Shown: in pieces, positions 8,924-16,755 of the stretch
How the letters are laid out: each line of letters starts with the position of its first letter
Numbering within the stretch: position 1 is the first letter of the stretch
Assembly: GCF_008271805.1 (NCBI RefSeq)
Contig: NZ_VSRY01000062.1
Location: 1 to 64,000 of the forward strand
Direction of reading: 5' to 3'
Origin: Streptomyces sp. TRM49041
GTDB taxonomy: Bacteria; Actinomycetota; Actinomycetes; Streptomycetales; Streptomycetaceae
DNA length: 64,000 nucleotides
Notes under the pieces: generated by a model
Database searches by the model: none
Seen by the model: the letters and a program-made list of their open reading frames with translations, nothing else
Told to the model about the DNA's origin: nothing
Program-made: the position numbers and the translations under genes

Positions 8924-9315
8924 CCCCGACCCTTCCCCGCACCATCCGAGCCGTCGACAGCGCTCAGCTGCTGGACCTGGCCCAGGAGGCCGCCATGCAT
9001 GGCTTCAGCCAGCGGCTCCCGGTCGACTGGCTACGAGAGCACCTCGCCGCAGAAGCGACGCATTACCTGTTCCCGACGCTCGTGCAGCGGCTCACGCACC
9101 GTCCCGAGGTGCCGCTGCAGTGGAGGTGCCAGCAACTGCTGACCGTCAGCACCGGCGAGCAGATCTGGGGTCTCCTCGACGTCCTTCCCGACACCTTCGA
9201 CAAGATCCCGGAGACCTTGGATACGGCGTCCAAGAAGGACATCGTCAACCGCATCGAGCAAGCAGTGAAGGTGCGGGAGTGGATGGAACGGACGGCCGCC
9301 GATGCAGGTTCATGA
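8920..9315 (+). CDS. hypothetical protein (131 aa)
   Basis: This is the last and only full-length gene of the decaying rightward cluster. The 131-aa product is mostly helical, without membrane or export signals. It contains LLDLAQEAAMHGFSQRLPVD near the start and a heptad-like C-terminal helix (VNRIEQAVKVREWMERTAAD). Its ATG overlaps the stop of the small frame before it. I do not recognise the family. The lack of disrupting stops suggests it was lost from selection later than its neighbours or is still used. Confidence 0.6.
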   Translation: MTPTLPRTIRAVDSAQLLDLAQEAAMHGFSQRLPVDWLREHLAAEATHYLFPTLVQRLTHRPEVPLQWRCQQLLTVSTGEQIWGLLDVLPDTFDKIPETLDTASKKDIVNRIEQAVKVREWMERTAADAGS

Positions 9316-9437
9316 GGTCCGGCGCAGCCGGCTGGGCAGTCTGAGGAAATGACATCGATTTGAGACAGCCGCCTACGACACGTCGTGAGACTGGAGGGGA
9401 ACGTCCAGGTCATAGCGTCGGCACATGACACCGAAAG

Positions 9438-9466
9438 TGAGAACCTACAGCACATGTGGGTTCTCA
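9438..9466. repeat. inverted pair of a 12-bp motif, third copy at 11504-11515
   Basis: TGAGAACCTACA (9438-9449) faces the reverse complement of TGAGAACCCACA (9455-9466) with a 5-nt spacer. A perfect third copy, TGAGAACCCACA, lies at 11504-11515. It could be a hairpin terminator, or recombinase/transposase binding sites bounding the DIP1984 segment. Confidence 0.5.
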
Positions 9467-9653
9467 AATCCCGTGTCCTTTTCCCATCGGCGATGTCCAC
9501 CGCGTGGCCAATCGGACAGGGGAGTGGGAGCCAGGCTGCCCTGACGCGCCGAGGCTGTCAGATTCCCAGTAGTTCTCCTTCGTGGCGTCCGCTCTGGCTC
9601 CAGTGGCTGGTCAGGACTCCAGCGGATCAGAATCCAGGTGCGTATGAGTTGAT

Positions 9654-9675
9654 TCGCACTCGTATACTCGTGCGA
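9654..9675 (+). promoter_or_regulatory. dyad operator overlapping a -10-like element upstream of the DIP1984 gene
   Basis: A 22-bp imperfect palindrome has outer arms TCGCAC/GTGCGA and core GTATAC. TATACT at 9663-9668 inside it matches an actinomycete -10 box, 33 nt before the GTG start. A convincing -35 element is not seen. Confidence 0.45.
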
Positions 9676-9700
9676 GCTCTTGGAGGGGGAGGTGGAGACA

Positions 9701-10171
9701 GTGAAGCTTGCTGAGGCACTGGCAGAACGTGCGGAGGCGACGCGGCGTGTAGAACAGCTGCGAGCGCGCGTCGTCAGCAGTGCGCGGTACCAGGAAGGGG
9801 AGACACCCGCCGAGGATGCAGCTCAGCTATTGGCTGAGGCCGGTGAGGTGCTGGATGCTTTGGAAACGTTGATCCGGCGGATCAATCGGACCAATGCCAC
9901 CGTGGAGATGGGTCCAGATGGGACGCTCACCGATGCCCTCGCACGCCGGGACGTCCTGCGGTTGCGTCACTCTGTGGTCACTGCGGCGGCGGACGCGGCA
10001 GCGGGTAAGGGCGAGCGGGGATACGGTCGGCAGCTTCGGTCCGAGCTGATGATGCTTTGCGCGCTTCCGGTCGCGGAACTGCGCGGTCAGGCGGATGCAA
10101 TCGCCCGAGAGATCCGCGAGGTCGATGTGCGGATCCAGCGTACGAACTGGGAGGTCGACCTGCTGGACTGA
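9701..10171 (+). CDS. DIP1984 family protein
   Basis: This is a conserved bacterial family of unknown function, sometimes labelled septicolysin-like without good evidence. I chose the GTG at 9701 (VKLAEALAERAEATRRVEQL) because a very purine-rich Shine-Dalgarno region (GGAGGGGGAGGTGGAG) lies immediately before it. The 156-aa product is almost entirely helical: a first long coiled-coil-like helix, a loop with RRINRTNATVEMGPDGTLTD, then ALARRDVLRLRHSVVTAA and a C-terminal helix ending NWEVDLL. This matches the family in length and motifs. It appears intact although it sits among degraded sequences. Confidence 0.85.
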   Translation: MKLAEALAERAEATRRVEQLRARVVSSARYQEGETPAEDAAQLLAEAGEVLDALETLIRRINRTNATVEMGPDGTLTDALARRDVLRLRHSVVTAAADAAAGKGERGYGRQLRSELMMLCALPVAELRGQADAIAREIREVDVRIQRTNWEVDLLD

Positions 10172-10183
10172 GTAGTCCAGCAG
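10160..10183 (+). terminator. hairpin overlapping the DIP1984 stop codon
   Basis: CTGCTGGACT (10160-10169) pairs perfectly with AGTCCAGCAG (10174-10183) around the loop GAGT. The stop codon lies at the top of the left arm. A second hairpin (GGGCTGG/CCAGCCC, 10234-10254) follows. Confidence 0.7.
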
Positions 10184-10736
10184 GCTGGGACGATGTGGAG
10201 TAGGTAGCTGCTTCGGAGGCGTGCACACACCGAGGGCTGGCGGTTTTCCAGCCCACTCCTGGCGCGTGAAGAGCAACGCGGGGGTTCGACTCCCCATATA
10301 ACAGTGCAGCTCAGCACCGCGTACAGGTAACAGTGCACATCGCACAGCACATCACCACGTGCAGATCCAGGCGGCGAGGGCGGGTTCGGGGCTTCCACAT
10401 CGCAGCACCATGGAGAACGGCGATTTCCGGCGGACGCTGTTGGCGACTTCAGCGGTTCTCCTGCATCTTTCGCGAATGAGACTTCCGCGAAAGCCGGGTC
10501 GTCTGAGAGCGCTGGCTACCGGCGATCTCAAAGGACCTGGCAGCCGCGCAAGTCAGCAGCCCGCCAAATGCCACACGCCAGACGCAGTGCAACAGGACAC
10601 ATGCGGCGTGAACGAATAATTCCCCTCTTCGTGTACGGGACCACTCTGATCGTCGTCTTCGTGTGTACCAGGGGCAGGACCTCGGCGTTCGGCGGCTGAG
10701 AGGGCCGCTTCCGGAAACCCGAGGTTGGTGGGTCCG

Positions 10737-10868
10737 ATGAGTACAGCGGTGGCCGCGCCGGTACGGCTGAGTGTGCGGCGTGGTGACGAGGCGGTGGTGA
10801 AGGACCTGGAGTGGCCGTCAGTGCCGCTCGGGCTGCTGCGGGAGGCCCGGCCGTGGCGGACGTTCCGA
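10737..10868 (+). pseudogene. possible 5' remnant of a TnsA-like transposase endonuclease gene
   Basis: From ATG 10737 the frame gives MSTAVAAPVRLSVRRGDEAV and continues with DLEWPSVPLGLLREARPWRTF. The final segment resembles the start of Streptomyces TnsA-like endonuclease subunits, where a similar phrase precedes a conserved Tyr/Trp-rich segment. After WRTFR the similarity stops and the sequence becomes the beginning of an opposite-strand gene. The identification is from memory of the family and covers only about 44 residues. A TnsA fragment would fit the nearby tnsB-tnsC-tniQ genes. Confidence 0.35.
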
Positions 10869-10949
10869 GGGCCGGGACCGCGCCTCCACCCGCCAGTGCT
10901 GTCTCAAGTGCAGTGCCTTGACGAGCCGTTCGGTCATGGGGCCGGTCAT
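10869..10949 (-). pseudogene. truncated start of an unidentified leftward gene
   Basis: A good ribosome-binding site (AGAAAGGAAG) precedes an ATG at 10949. The frame encodes MTGPMTERLVKALHLRQHWR, an initiator-like helical N-terminus. After about 27 codons it runs into the antisense of the putative tnsA fragment, so the rest of the gene is missing. The position of the break coincides with the end of the tnsA-like similarity, pointing to a recombination junction at about 10868/10869. Confidence 0.4.
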
Positions 10950-11503
10950 ACGACTTCCTTTCTGTGCGGGCCTCTGGACGCCCAGTTCTGGTGCACCCCC
11001 CCCATGTTCCACCGTGGTGGGGACCGCAGGGTCGCTCCGCTCTCGGCCCCCGCCTCCCTGGTGACCGTCGGCAGCAGCGGCTTGCCGAGCCCGCTCGCCG
11101 CGGCCGTACCGGCGACGTCGACCGCGAGCACTGCCCACCCGCCCGGGTCGCCACGAGGACGTGCAACCGGGAAGGGAGATCGTGGCGGCGCGGAAGGATC
11201 CGGGGAGCACGGGCACCGCTGGCCCGGGCGCGGGACATGGCCGACCCCCGGGGCCCAGCCACCTGGCCGGGCTCCTGGTGGCCCCGCACTCCCTTGCGGG
11301 TGAGTGGCCGCGGTGGAGGCGGAGGGCGTCTTCGTCGCGCCCGGCCCAGAGGGCGCCCGCGCCCTCTTTCCGGCCCTCGACAACACCGAGCGAGCCACTG
11401 TCCGGTGAGGAAACGACACGGTCCTGAGATCCGAGGAACCTCGTCATCCACCGAGATCGGCTACAGAGCCGCTGGTCAGGAGCGCGTCATGTGAAGCGGT
11501 CGG

Positions 11504-11515
11504 TGAGAACCCACA
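11504..11515 (+). repeat. third copy of TGAGAACCCACA
   Basis: This perfect copy of the 12-mer is also found inverted at 9455-9466 and with one mismatch at 9438-9449. The right copy lies just before the first core-chromosome gene (lysE-like). Confidence 0.5.
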
Positions 11516-11669
11516 GCGCGGAAATGGGTTGCCAGGCAGGGGTGGCCGTTCGCAGGATGCGGTTCATGACGAAGACCTGTGCCCGCCCGCTGCTGCCGAC
11601 CTCCGCCGTACGTTGTTCGCGGCGTCAGCAGCAGGTCGGCCGGCGGTGGGGGTCGACGCGCGTGTTCGC

Positions 11670-12305
11670 GTGATCACCGCGCTGGTCGCGGGGCTCCTCG
11701 CCGGGTACGGGATCGCCGTGCCGGTGGGGGCCGTGGGGACCTACTTGGTGGCGCTGACGGCGCGCACGTCCTTGCGGGTCGGTGCCTGTGCGGCGCTGGG
11801 TGTTGCCACCGCCGACGGGCTCTACGCCCTGGTCGCCGCGGCCGGAGGGTCCGCGCTCATTCCGGTCCTTCAGCCCGTCATGGGGCCGCTGCGCTGGGTG
11901 TCCGGGATGGTGCTGATCGGGCTGGCGGTACGGGGCGGGGCCGCGGCGATCCGGCAGTACCGGCGGCGGCATGCGGTCGCAGCGGGATCGGACCGCGCGT
12001 CTCTCGGGCCGCTGCGGGCCTATCTGGTCTTCGTGGGCATCACGTTGATGAACCCCATGACCGTGATCTACTTCGCTGCCCTGGTGCTGGGAAGCCGCTC
12101 GGCCGTGGAGCCCAGCGTGCTGGAACAGGGGGTGTTCGTCGCCGCCGCCTTTGCGGCGTCCGCCAGTTGGCAGCTGTTTCTCGCCGGGGGCGGCGCGCTT
12201 CTCGGGCGGGCGCTGACCGGTGGCCGGGGGAGGCTGCTCACCACGTTGGTGTCCAGCGCCCTGATCACCGGTCTCGCCGTTCATCTGCTGCTGACGGCGG
12301 ACTGA
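11670..12305 (+). CDS. LysE family translocator
   Basis: This integral membrane exporter belongs to the LysE/RhtB family, which exports amino acids or related small cationic solutes. The GTG at 11670 gives MITALVAGLLAGYGIAVPVG, the expected family beginning, and a 211-aa product of normal length; the frame also extends upstream without similarity. Five to six hydrophobic helices are visible. The conserved first-helix PVG motif is present, and the second half contains VFVGITLMNPMTVIYFAALV, the usual LxNP signature of the family. The substrate cannot be predicted. It is the first intact core-type gene to the right of the accessory region and converges with the GPP34 gene. Confidence 0.85.
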   Translation: MITALVAGLLAGYGIAVPVGAVGTYLVALTARTSLRVGACAALGVATADGLYALVAAAGGSALIPVLQPVMGPLRWVSGMVLIGLAVRGGAAAIRQYRRRHAVAAGSDRASLGPLRAYLVFVGITLMNPMTVIYFAALVLGSRSAVEPSVLEQGVFVAAAFAASASWQLFLAGGGALLGRALTGGRGRLLTTLVSSALITGLAVHLLLTAD

Positions 12306-12311
12306 TCTCCG

Positions 12312-12989
12312 TCAGGCGACGGTGCTCGCGATGGTCGCGGCGGTGACCGCGGCCATCGCCGCCTGCATGTCGCGGATGGCTTTCCGGACGCTCGCGCCCG
12401 CCCACTGGCCTTCGGCGATCTCCGCCATGCGGGGCTCGACCCGCCTGCGGGGCACGTCCGGGAACGTGATGCGGTGCAGCCGGGCACCCTGCAGCAGGGC
12501 GATGAGCGCGGAGGTGCGTTCGTCGGGACGGGCGCCCTCCAGGACGACCCGGGCCAGCCGGTCGCGCAGTTCGCGCTCCACCGAGCCGTCGGCCTCCGGG
12601 TAGCGCCGTACGGGGAAGAGGCCCAGCGTACGGTGCCGCTCCTCCACGACCAGGCCGTGCTCGCAGAGGCTCCGCACCGTCGCGCGCACGGCCGTCGTCT
12701 GGTCCTTCGCCAGCCAGTCGGTGACCTTCCCGCGACGGTTGCGGTGCGCCCAGTCGGTGAGCCGGCTCAGTCGCTCGTCGAGCAGCGGGACGCCGGTCGG
12801 TGAGTCGTCAGCGACTCTCGGACGGCCGCCGGTGACGGCTACGCGGTGCCTCAGGGCGAGTTCCAGGAGGGTGCCGCCCGCGACGGCCCAGCCGGCGGAG
12901 GAGCGGTCCTTCGCCACACCCGACACGTCGTCCAGCGACAGCAGCATGACTTCCTCGCTCAGCGTCACGGACTTGTACAGCTGCGACAT
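12312..12989 (-). CDS. GPP34 family phosphoprotein
   Basis: This bacterial relative of the Golgi phosphoprotein GPP34/Vps74 fold is probably a peripheral membrane, phosphoinositide- or anionic-lipid-binding protein; Streptomyces have several of unknown role. The ATG at 12989 follows GAGGGGAG, giving a 225-aa protein. The N-terminal hallmark LSEEVMLLSLDD and the following AVAGGTLLELALRHRV helix are clear. The hydrophobic hairpin typical of the fold is in the basic middle part, and a C-terminal repeat-like AAMAAVTAATIAS tail follows. It ends 6 nt from the convergent lysE-like gene. Confidence 0.85.
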   Translation of the reverse strand: MSQLYKSVTLSEEVMLLSLDDVSGVAKDRSSAGWAVAGGTLLELALRHRVAVTGGRPRVADDSPTGVPLLDERLSRLTDWAHRNRRGKVTDWLAKDQTTAVRATVRSLCEHGLVVEERHRTLGLFPVRRYPEADGSVERELRDRLARVVLEGARPDERTSALIALLQGARLHRITFPDVPRRRVEPRMAEIAEGQWAGASVRKAIRDMQAAMAAVTAATIASTVA

Positions 12990-13068
12990 ACACGGCTCCC
13001 CTCGATCACCACGGTCACAGAGGTCGACGCCACGGTCCGGGCGGAGGTTGCGTGCCGGGGGATGGATC

Positions 13069-14448
13069 ATGGGGCCCATGACCTCATCACTCGAAGCGCT
13101 TCTCCCGGGGACGGAGCGTGCGCTGCTCCACCGGATCGCCGTCGGCCAGTCGGAAGGCCGGGCACCTTCACTCGTCGGGGCCGTCGCCAGGGGCGGCCGC
13201 GTGGTGTGGACGGGCTCGTGCGGAGATGTCGGTTCCGCCGTCGATACGCAGTACCGGGTCGGCTCCATCACCAAGACCTTCACCGCCGTGCTGGTGATGC
13301 GGCTGCGTGACGAGGGGCTGCTCGGCCTGGACGACCCGCTGGAGATGCATCTGCCGGGCACCGGCGTGGGGGAGGCGACGATCGCCCAACTACTCGGCCA
13401 CACCGGCGGTTTGGCCGCCGAGTCGCCAGGTCCCTGGTGGGAGCGTACGCCCGGTTCGCTGCGCCCGGAGCTCGCCGACGTGCTCGGCGAGCGGCCGTTG
13501 GCGCATCCGCGCGGGCGCCGCCACCACTACTCCAACACCGGTTACACGCTGCTCGGTTCACTGGTCGCGGCGGTGCGGGGCGTGTCCTGGGAGGAGGCCC
13601 TGAGCGCGGAGGTCCTGGAGCCGCTGGGGCTATCCCGGACGACGGCACGGCCTGTCGCGCCGCACGCAGACGGCTGGGCGGTGCACCCCTGGGCCGATGT
13701 GCTGCTGCCCGAACCCGTCGAGGACCTGGGGTTGATGGCTCCTGCCGGTCAGCTCTGGTCGACCGCCGCCGACCTCTGCCGGTTCGCGAACTTCCTCGCC
13801 GAGGGCGATGAGCGGGTGTTGTCCGCGGAGTCCGTCCGGGAGATGCGTACCCATGCCGTGCCGCCCGCTGCCGGGGACTGGGACAGCGGCTACGGGCTCG
13901 GGATGCAACTGATGCGGCAGGACGGCCGTACCCTCGTCGGTCACTCCGGCTCGCTCCCGGGCTTCGTCGCCGGCATGTGGCTGAGCGTGGACGACGATGT
14001 CGCCGCTGTCGTCCTGGCCAACGCGACCTCCGGGCCGCAGAGCGCCGTGCTCGCCTCCGACCTCGTACGGATCGTGGCCCAGGCCGAGCCCCGGATGCCG
14101 GCGCCGTGGAGGCCGCTGCCCGCGGCCGATCCGTCGCTCCTGGCCCTGACGGGCCCCTGGTACTGGGGCACATATGCCTACGCCCTGCGGGTGATCGAGG
14201 ACGGCGGTGTGGAGTTGCAGCCGCTGCGCGGTGCCGGGCGGGGTTCACGGTTCCGGGCCCGCCCGGACGGCACCTGGGTCGGACTCGACGCCTACTACGA
14301 CGGAGAGGTGCTCCGGGTCGTCCGGCGCGAGGACGGCACGGTGAGCCACCTCGACCTCGGCTCCTTCGTCTTCACCCGCGAGCCCTACGAGCCGGGTGAT
14401 GCCGTGCCGGGCGGGGTCGACGACGCCGGCTGGCGGGGCGCCCGTTGA
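13069..14448 (+). CDS. serine hydrolase, class C beta-lactamase/DD-peptidase fold
   Basis: This is a penicillin-binding-protein-like hydrolase of the Beta-lactamase family, probably a cytoplasmic esterase or peptidase because no signal peptide is visible. Counting from the ATG at 13069 (GGGGGATGG upstream; ATG 13078 is the alternative), the catalytic SxxK is S66-ITK. The YxN element is Y154-SN (RRHHYSNTGYTLLGS) and the third motif is H292-SG. An additional C-terminal beta domain (from about residue 370, GPWYWGTYAYALRV) is common in these longer, 459-aa members. All catalytic residues are present. It is divergent from GPP34 and is followed directly by a parS site. Confidence 0.85.
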   Translation: MGPMTSSLEALLPGTERALLHRIAVGQSEGRAPSLVGAVARGGRVVWTGSCGDVGSAVDTQYRVGSITKTFTAVLVMRLRDEGLLGLDDPLEMHLPGTGVGEATIAQLLGHTGGLAAESPGPWWERTPGSLRPELADVLGERPLAHPRGRRHHYSNTGYTLLGSLVAAVRGVSWEEALSAEVLEPLGLSRTTARPVAPHADGWAVHPWADVLLPEPVEDLGLMAPAGQLWSTAADLCRFANFLAEGDERVLSAESVREMRTHAVPPAAGDWDSGYGLGMQLMRQDGRTLVGHSGSLPGFVAGMWLSVDDDVAAVVLANATSGPQSAVLASDLVRIVAQAEPRMPAPWRPLPAADPSLLALTGPWYWGTYAYALRVIEDGGVELQPLRGAGRGSRFRARPDGTWVGLDAYYDGEVLRVVRREDGTVSHLDLGSFVFTREPYEPGDAVPGGVDDAGWRGAR

Positions 14449-14449
14449 T

Positions 14450-14463
14450 GTTTCACGTGAAAC
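14450..14463. promoter_or_regulatory. parS site (ParB-binding), perfect
   Basis: GTTTCACGTGAAAC is the perfect 14-bp palindrome known as the parS core in Streptomyces, where about twenty copies flank oriC and load ParB for origin segregation at sporulation. It lies in the 19-nt gap between the convergent serine hydrolase and GNAT genes. Confidence 0.9.
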
Positions 14464-14467
14464 GGCC

Positions 14468-14920
14468 TCAGAGCGCCATCTTGAAACCCACATGCGAGGC
14501 CGTGAAGCCGAGTCGCTCATAGAAGCGGAGGGCATCGGTACGGGAGGCGTCCGAGGTCAGCTGGACCAGCACGCAGTTCCGGCGGCGTGATTCGGCGATG
14601 GCCCACTCGATGAGCCGCGTACCGAGCCCGCTGCCGCGTGCCTCCGCGTGGATCCGTACCGCCTCGATGAGCGAGCGGGTCGCGCCGCGCCGGGACAGCC
14701 CCGGAATGATCGTGAGATGCACGGTGCCCATGACCTGGCCGTCGCGCACGGCGACGACCAGGTGCTGGTGAGGGTCGGCGGAGACGCGCTCGAAGGCGGC
14801 GAAGTAGGGCGCGAGGTCATCGGGCGATTCCCGCTGGGCGCCGAGTGGGTCGTCGGCGAGCATCGCCACGATGGCGGGAACGTCGGCCGGTGTCGCGCGC
14901 CGAATCTCAAGATCGCTCAT
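14468..14920 (-). CDS. GNAT family N-acetyltransferase
   Basis: This acetyl-CoA-dependent acyltransferase has an unknown acceptor. The 150-aa protein has the whole GNAT fold: beta1 (LEIRRATPADVPAIVAML), beta4 (QVMGTVHLTIIPGL), motif A with the pyrophosphate-binding loop (RGSGLGTRLIEWAI), and the C-terminal segment DALRFYERLGFTASHVGFKM. The motif A Gly residues are intact. The start at 14920 gives MSDLEIRR, standard for such proteins, though the upstream Shine-Dalgarno is weak. It faces a parS-containing intergenic region. Confidence 0.88.
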   Translation of the reverse strand: MSDLEIRRATPADVPAIVAMLADDPLGAQRESPDDLAPYFAAFERVSADPHQHLVVAVRDGQVMGTVHLTIIPGLSRRGATRSLIEAVRIHAEARGSGLGTRLIEWAIAESRRRNCVLVQLTSDASRTDALRFYERLGFTASHVGFKMAL

Positions 14921-15316
14921 GGCGCGGAGACTACCGCCGTCGCAGACGGCGGCCCCTGCGCGTCAGCCCCGGGTGTGGGACAGGCCCAGCCGGCCTCATG
15001 GAGACGGCGACGTGGACGGCGAGGAGCGCCCGGCGAACGGGGCGCTTGAGTGGTTTCACGTGAAACACCGTGCCGCCGCACCAGCTCCTCCGGTGATTCC
15101 ATGTCCGGTACGGCGTTGTTCACGCGGCGTTCATGGCAAGGGGGCCGTGAAGCCCGACCCCGCGGTGCTCGCGACTACCTTCGCCACCTCGGCCGCGGCC
15201 GCCGGCCCGGCATGATCCGCAGTGGTGTCGACGTGCTGCGGGGTGTCGGCGTCCTGTGCGAGCGTATCCGCCACGACTCGCTCGACGAGCTGGTGGCGGC
15301 CGCCGGACAGGGTCGC
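14921..15316. other. intergenic region holding a parS site
   Basis: No firm gene. It contains a perfect parS at 15053-15066. On the minus strand a 47-codon frame (GTG 15274 to TGA 15131, VADTLAQDADTPQHVDTTAD) follows the NUDIX stop and could be a small or broken gene, but I could not confirm it. Confidence 0.5.
15053..15066. promoter_or_regulatory. parS site (ParB-binding), perfect
   Basis: This second perfect GTTTCACGTGAAAC lies 603 bp from the copy at 14450. It is located in an intergenic region between divergently oriented transcripts. Confidence 0.9.
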
Positions 15317-15814
15317 TCACCCCAGATCGGGTGCGTGCATCGCCCGTACGCCCTCGATGTTGCCGTCCAGATAGTGCCGCAGCGACAGCGGAACCAGATG
15401 CACCGCGGCGATACCGACCCGGCTGAACGGCACCCGCACGATCTCGTACTCGCCGACCGGCTCGTCCACCTCTGGGCCGTGTCGTTGTCCCGGGTCCATG
15501 GATTCCATGCGGCACACGAAGAAGTGCTGCACCTTCACGCCCGATACGCCGCCGTCCACGATGTGCTCGACCGTGTCGACGAAACACGGCACCACATCGG
15601 TGATCTTGGCGCCCAGCTCCTCGTGGACCTCCCGGTGCAGGGCGTCGACCACGGTCGCGTCCCCGGGCTCGACCCCGCCGCCCGGGGTGAGCCAGTAGGG
15701 GTCCACCCCGGGTTTGGTCCGCTTGATCAGGATCAGGTCGTCCCCGTCGAGCAGGATGGCGCGTGCGGTGCGCTTGACCACTGGACGTTCGGTCATGGCA
15801 TGAAAATGGCCCAT
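15317..15814 (-). CDS. NUDIX hydrolase
   Basis: This pyrophosphohydrolase has an undetermined nucleoside-diphosphate-linked substrate. The NUDIX box is recognisable as GGGVEPGDATVVDALHREVH followed by EELGAKI, with the REVHEELG core containing the metal-binding glutamates. The N-terminus is MGHFHAMTERPVVKRTARAI from ATG 15814; an alternative ATG at 15796 lacks a ribosome-binding site. The 165-aa length is normal. A C-terminal helix (SLRHYLDGNIEGVRAMHAPD) is typical of Streptomyces homologues. It follows the LysR gene by 44 nt on the same strand and may be co-transcribed. Confidence 0.85.
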   Translation of the reverse strand: MGHFHAMTERPVVKRTARAILLDGDDLILIKRTKPGVDPYWLTPGGGVEPGDATVVDALHREVHEELGAKITDVVPCFVDTVEHIVDGGVSGVKVQHFFVCRMESMDPGQRHGPEVDEPVGEYEIVRVPFSRVGIAAVHLVPLSLRHYLDGNIEGVRAMHAPDLG

Positions 15815-15858
15815 GTCGTTCCGCTTGAAACGCGCGGAGGGACTCCGACCCCACACGG

Positions 15859-16755
15859 TCACCACTCGGCCGCTGCCCGCAGCAGCGTCTCGTGGGCCCG
15901 CGCGATGTGCGCGAGGGCCAGGGTGCCGGTGCGGACGATCAGGAAGTACGTGCGCAGCGGCGGGACGGGCGGGTCGAGCAGCTCGACCAGACGGCCGCTC
16001 TCCAGGGCCTCCTCGCACAGATAACGGGGGAGCACGGCGAGCCCGGCGCCCGAGGCGGCGGACTCCAGGACGGCCCGCAGGTCGGGGGCGATGACCGTGC
16101 CGGAGGCGGCGGGCTTCGACTCGAAGATCGCGGCCCAGTAGCGGGCCACGAAGGGCAGCGACTCGTGCACCTCGACCACGGGCAGCTGGTCCAGGACCAC
16201 GGCTCCCCTGTCGAGCAGCACATCCGGCGCCAGCCGCGCGGCCCAGCGCGGTGCGGCCACCAGTACATGCTCCTCGTCGCACAGTGGTGTGGCGGTGAGC
16301 AGCCCGCCGCGTGGCTGTGCGGTGGCGACGGCCAGGTCGTGGCGGCCGGCGGCCAGCCCGTCCAGGCTTTCCTCGGCGGCGCGGAAGAACGATGTCCGCA
16401 GCGTGAGCCCCTCGGAGACGAGCGGCGTCAGCGCCGGTAACGCCCGTAGGGAGAGGAATTCGGGCGGCCCTGCGAGATGGAGGGTCCGAGCCCCGACCCG
16501 CCCGTGCAGACCGCTCTCGGTGATCTCGACGAGGGCGTCCAGGTGGGGGGCGGCCCGGTGGGCGAGCTCGTCGCCGACGGTGGTGGGTGTGACGCCACGG
16601 GCCTGCCGGAGGAACAACGGACGGCCGAGCTGGCGCTCCAGCGTACGGATCTGGCTGGTCACGGCGGGCTGGGAGAGCCCCAGAAGGGCGGCGGCGCGGG
16701 TGAAGGAGCCGGATCGGTGCACGGTGACGAAGGTCCGCAGCAGGCTCAGATCCAT
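15859..16755 (-). CDS. LysR-family transcriptional regulator
   Basis: A winged-helix DNA-binding domain at residues 1-60 (MDLSLLRTFVTVHRSGSFTR, then AAALLGLSQPAVTSQIRTLE) is followed by a substrate-binding domain with the conserved SLRALPALTPL and GAGLAVLPRYLCE segments. The ATG at 16755 follows GAGGGAGGGG. At 298 aa it is the normal length. The target is unknown; it is not clearly divergent from a metabolic gene, as the trans-sulfuration enzyme lies upstream on the same strand behind a terminator. The intergenic stretch upstream (16756-16897) is AT-richer and may hold its promoter. Confidence 0.9.
   Translation of the reverse strand: MDLSLLRTFVTVHRSGSFTRAAALLGLSQPAVTSQIRTLERQLGRPLFLRQARGVTPTTVGDELAHRAAPHLDALVEITESGLHGRVGARTLHLAGPPEFLSLRALPALTPLVSEGLTLRTSFFRAAEESLDGLAAGRHDLAVATAQPRGGLLTATPLCDEEHVLVAAPRWAARLAPDVLLDRGAVVLDQLPVVEVHESLPFVARYWAAIFESKPAASGTVIAPDLRAVLESAASGAGLAVLPRYLCEEALESGRLVELLDPPVPPLRTYFLIVRTGTLALAHIARAHETLLRAAAEW

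Larger units (their letters stand above)
9316..9700 (+). other. gene-free interval with inverted repeats
   Basis: No supported gene. It contains a pair of inverted 12-mers at 9438-9449 and 9455-9466 (TGAGAACCTACA and the reverse complement of TGAGAACCCACA) that can form a hairpin. Near the right edge it contains a dyad overlapping a TATACT -10-like hexamer in front of the DIP1984 gene. Confidence 0.6.
10184..11669. other. 1.5-kb gene-poor junction region
   Basis: No intact gene can be supported. It contains a hairpin (10234-10254), a lone tRNA T-arm-like segment near 10278-10297 without a recognisable tRNA body, a possible tnsA 5' fragment (10737-10868) abutting the truncated start of a leftward gene (10949 down to 10869), and the third TGAGAACCCACA copy (11504-11515). 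Long open frames between 10,950 and 11,500 have low-complexity composition and look like chance frames in GC-rich DNA. Confidence 0.6.

Noticed and set aside
10278-10297. tRNA T-arm-like GGGGGTTCGACTCCCC, a possible tRNA or attachment site
   Set aside because: No matching acceptor, D-arm or anticodon arm can be built around it and the flanking sequence lacks pairing. It could be a tRNA fragment or att core, but nothing else supports that.
10528-11451. Long open frames on both strands between 10.5 and 11.5 kb
   Set aside because: The frames are Arg/Pro/Gly/Ala-rich with no family-like segments or ribosome-binding sites, as expected by chance in GC-rich DNA.
1-11669. CRISPR array or complete CRISPR-associated transposon
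   Set aside because: No regularly spaced direct repeats and no cas genes are seen beside tnsB-tnsC-tniQ; targeting is more likely protein-based through TniQ.
15131-15274. 47-codon minus-strand frame after the NUDIX gene
   Set aside because: The composition looks protein-like (VADTLAQDADTPQHVDTTAD), but there is no ribosome-binding site or recognised family, so it is not called as a gene.
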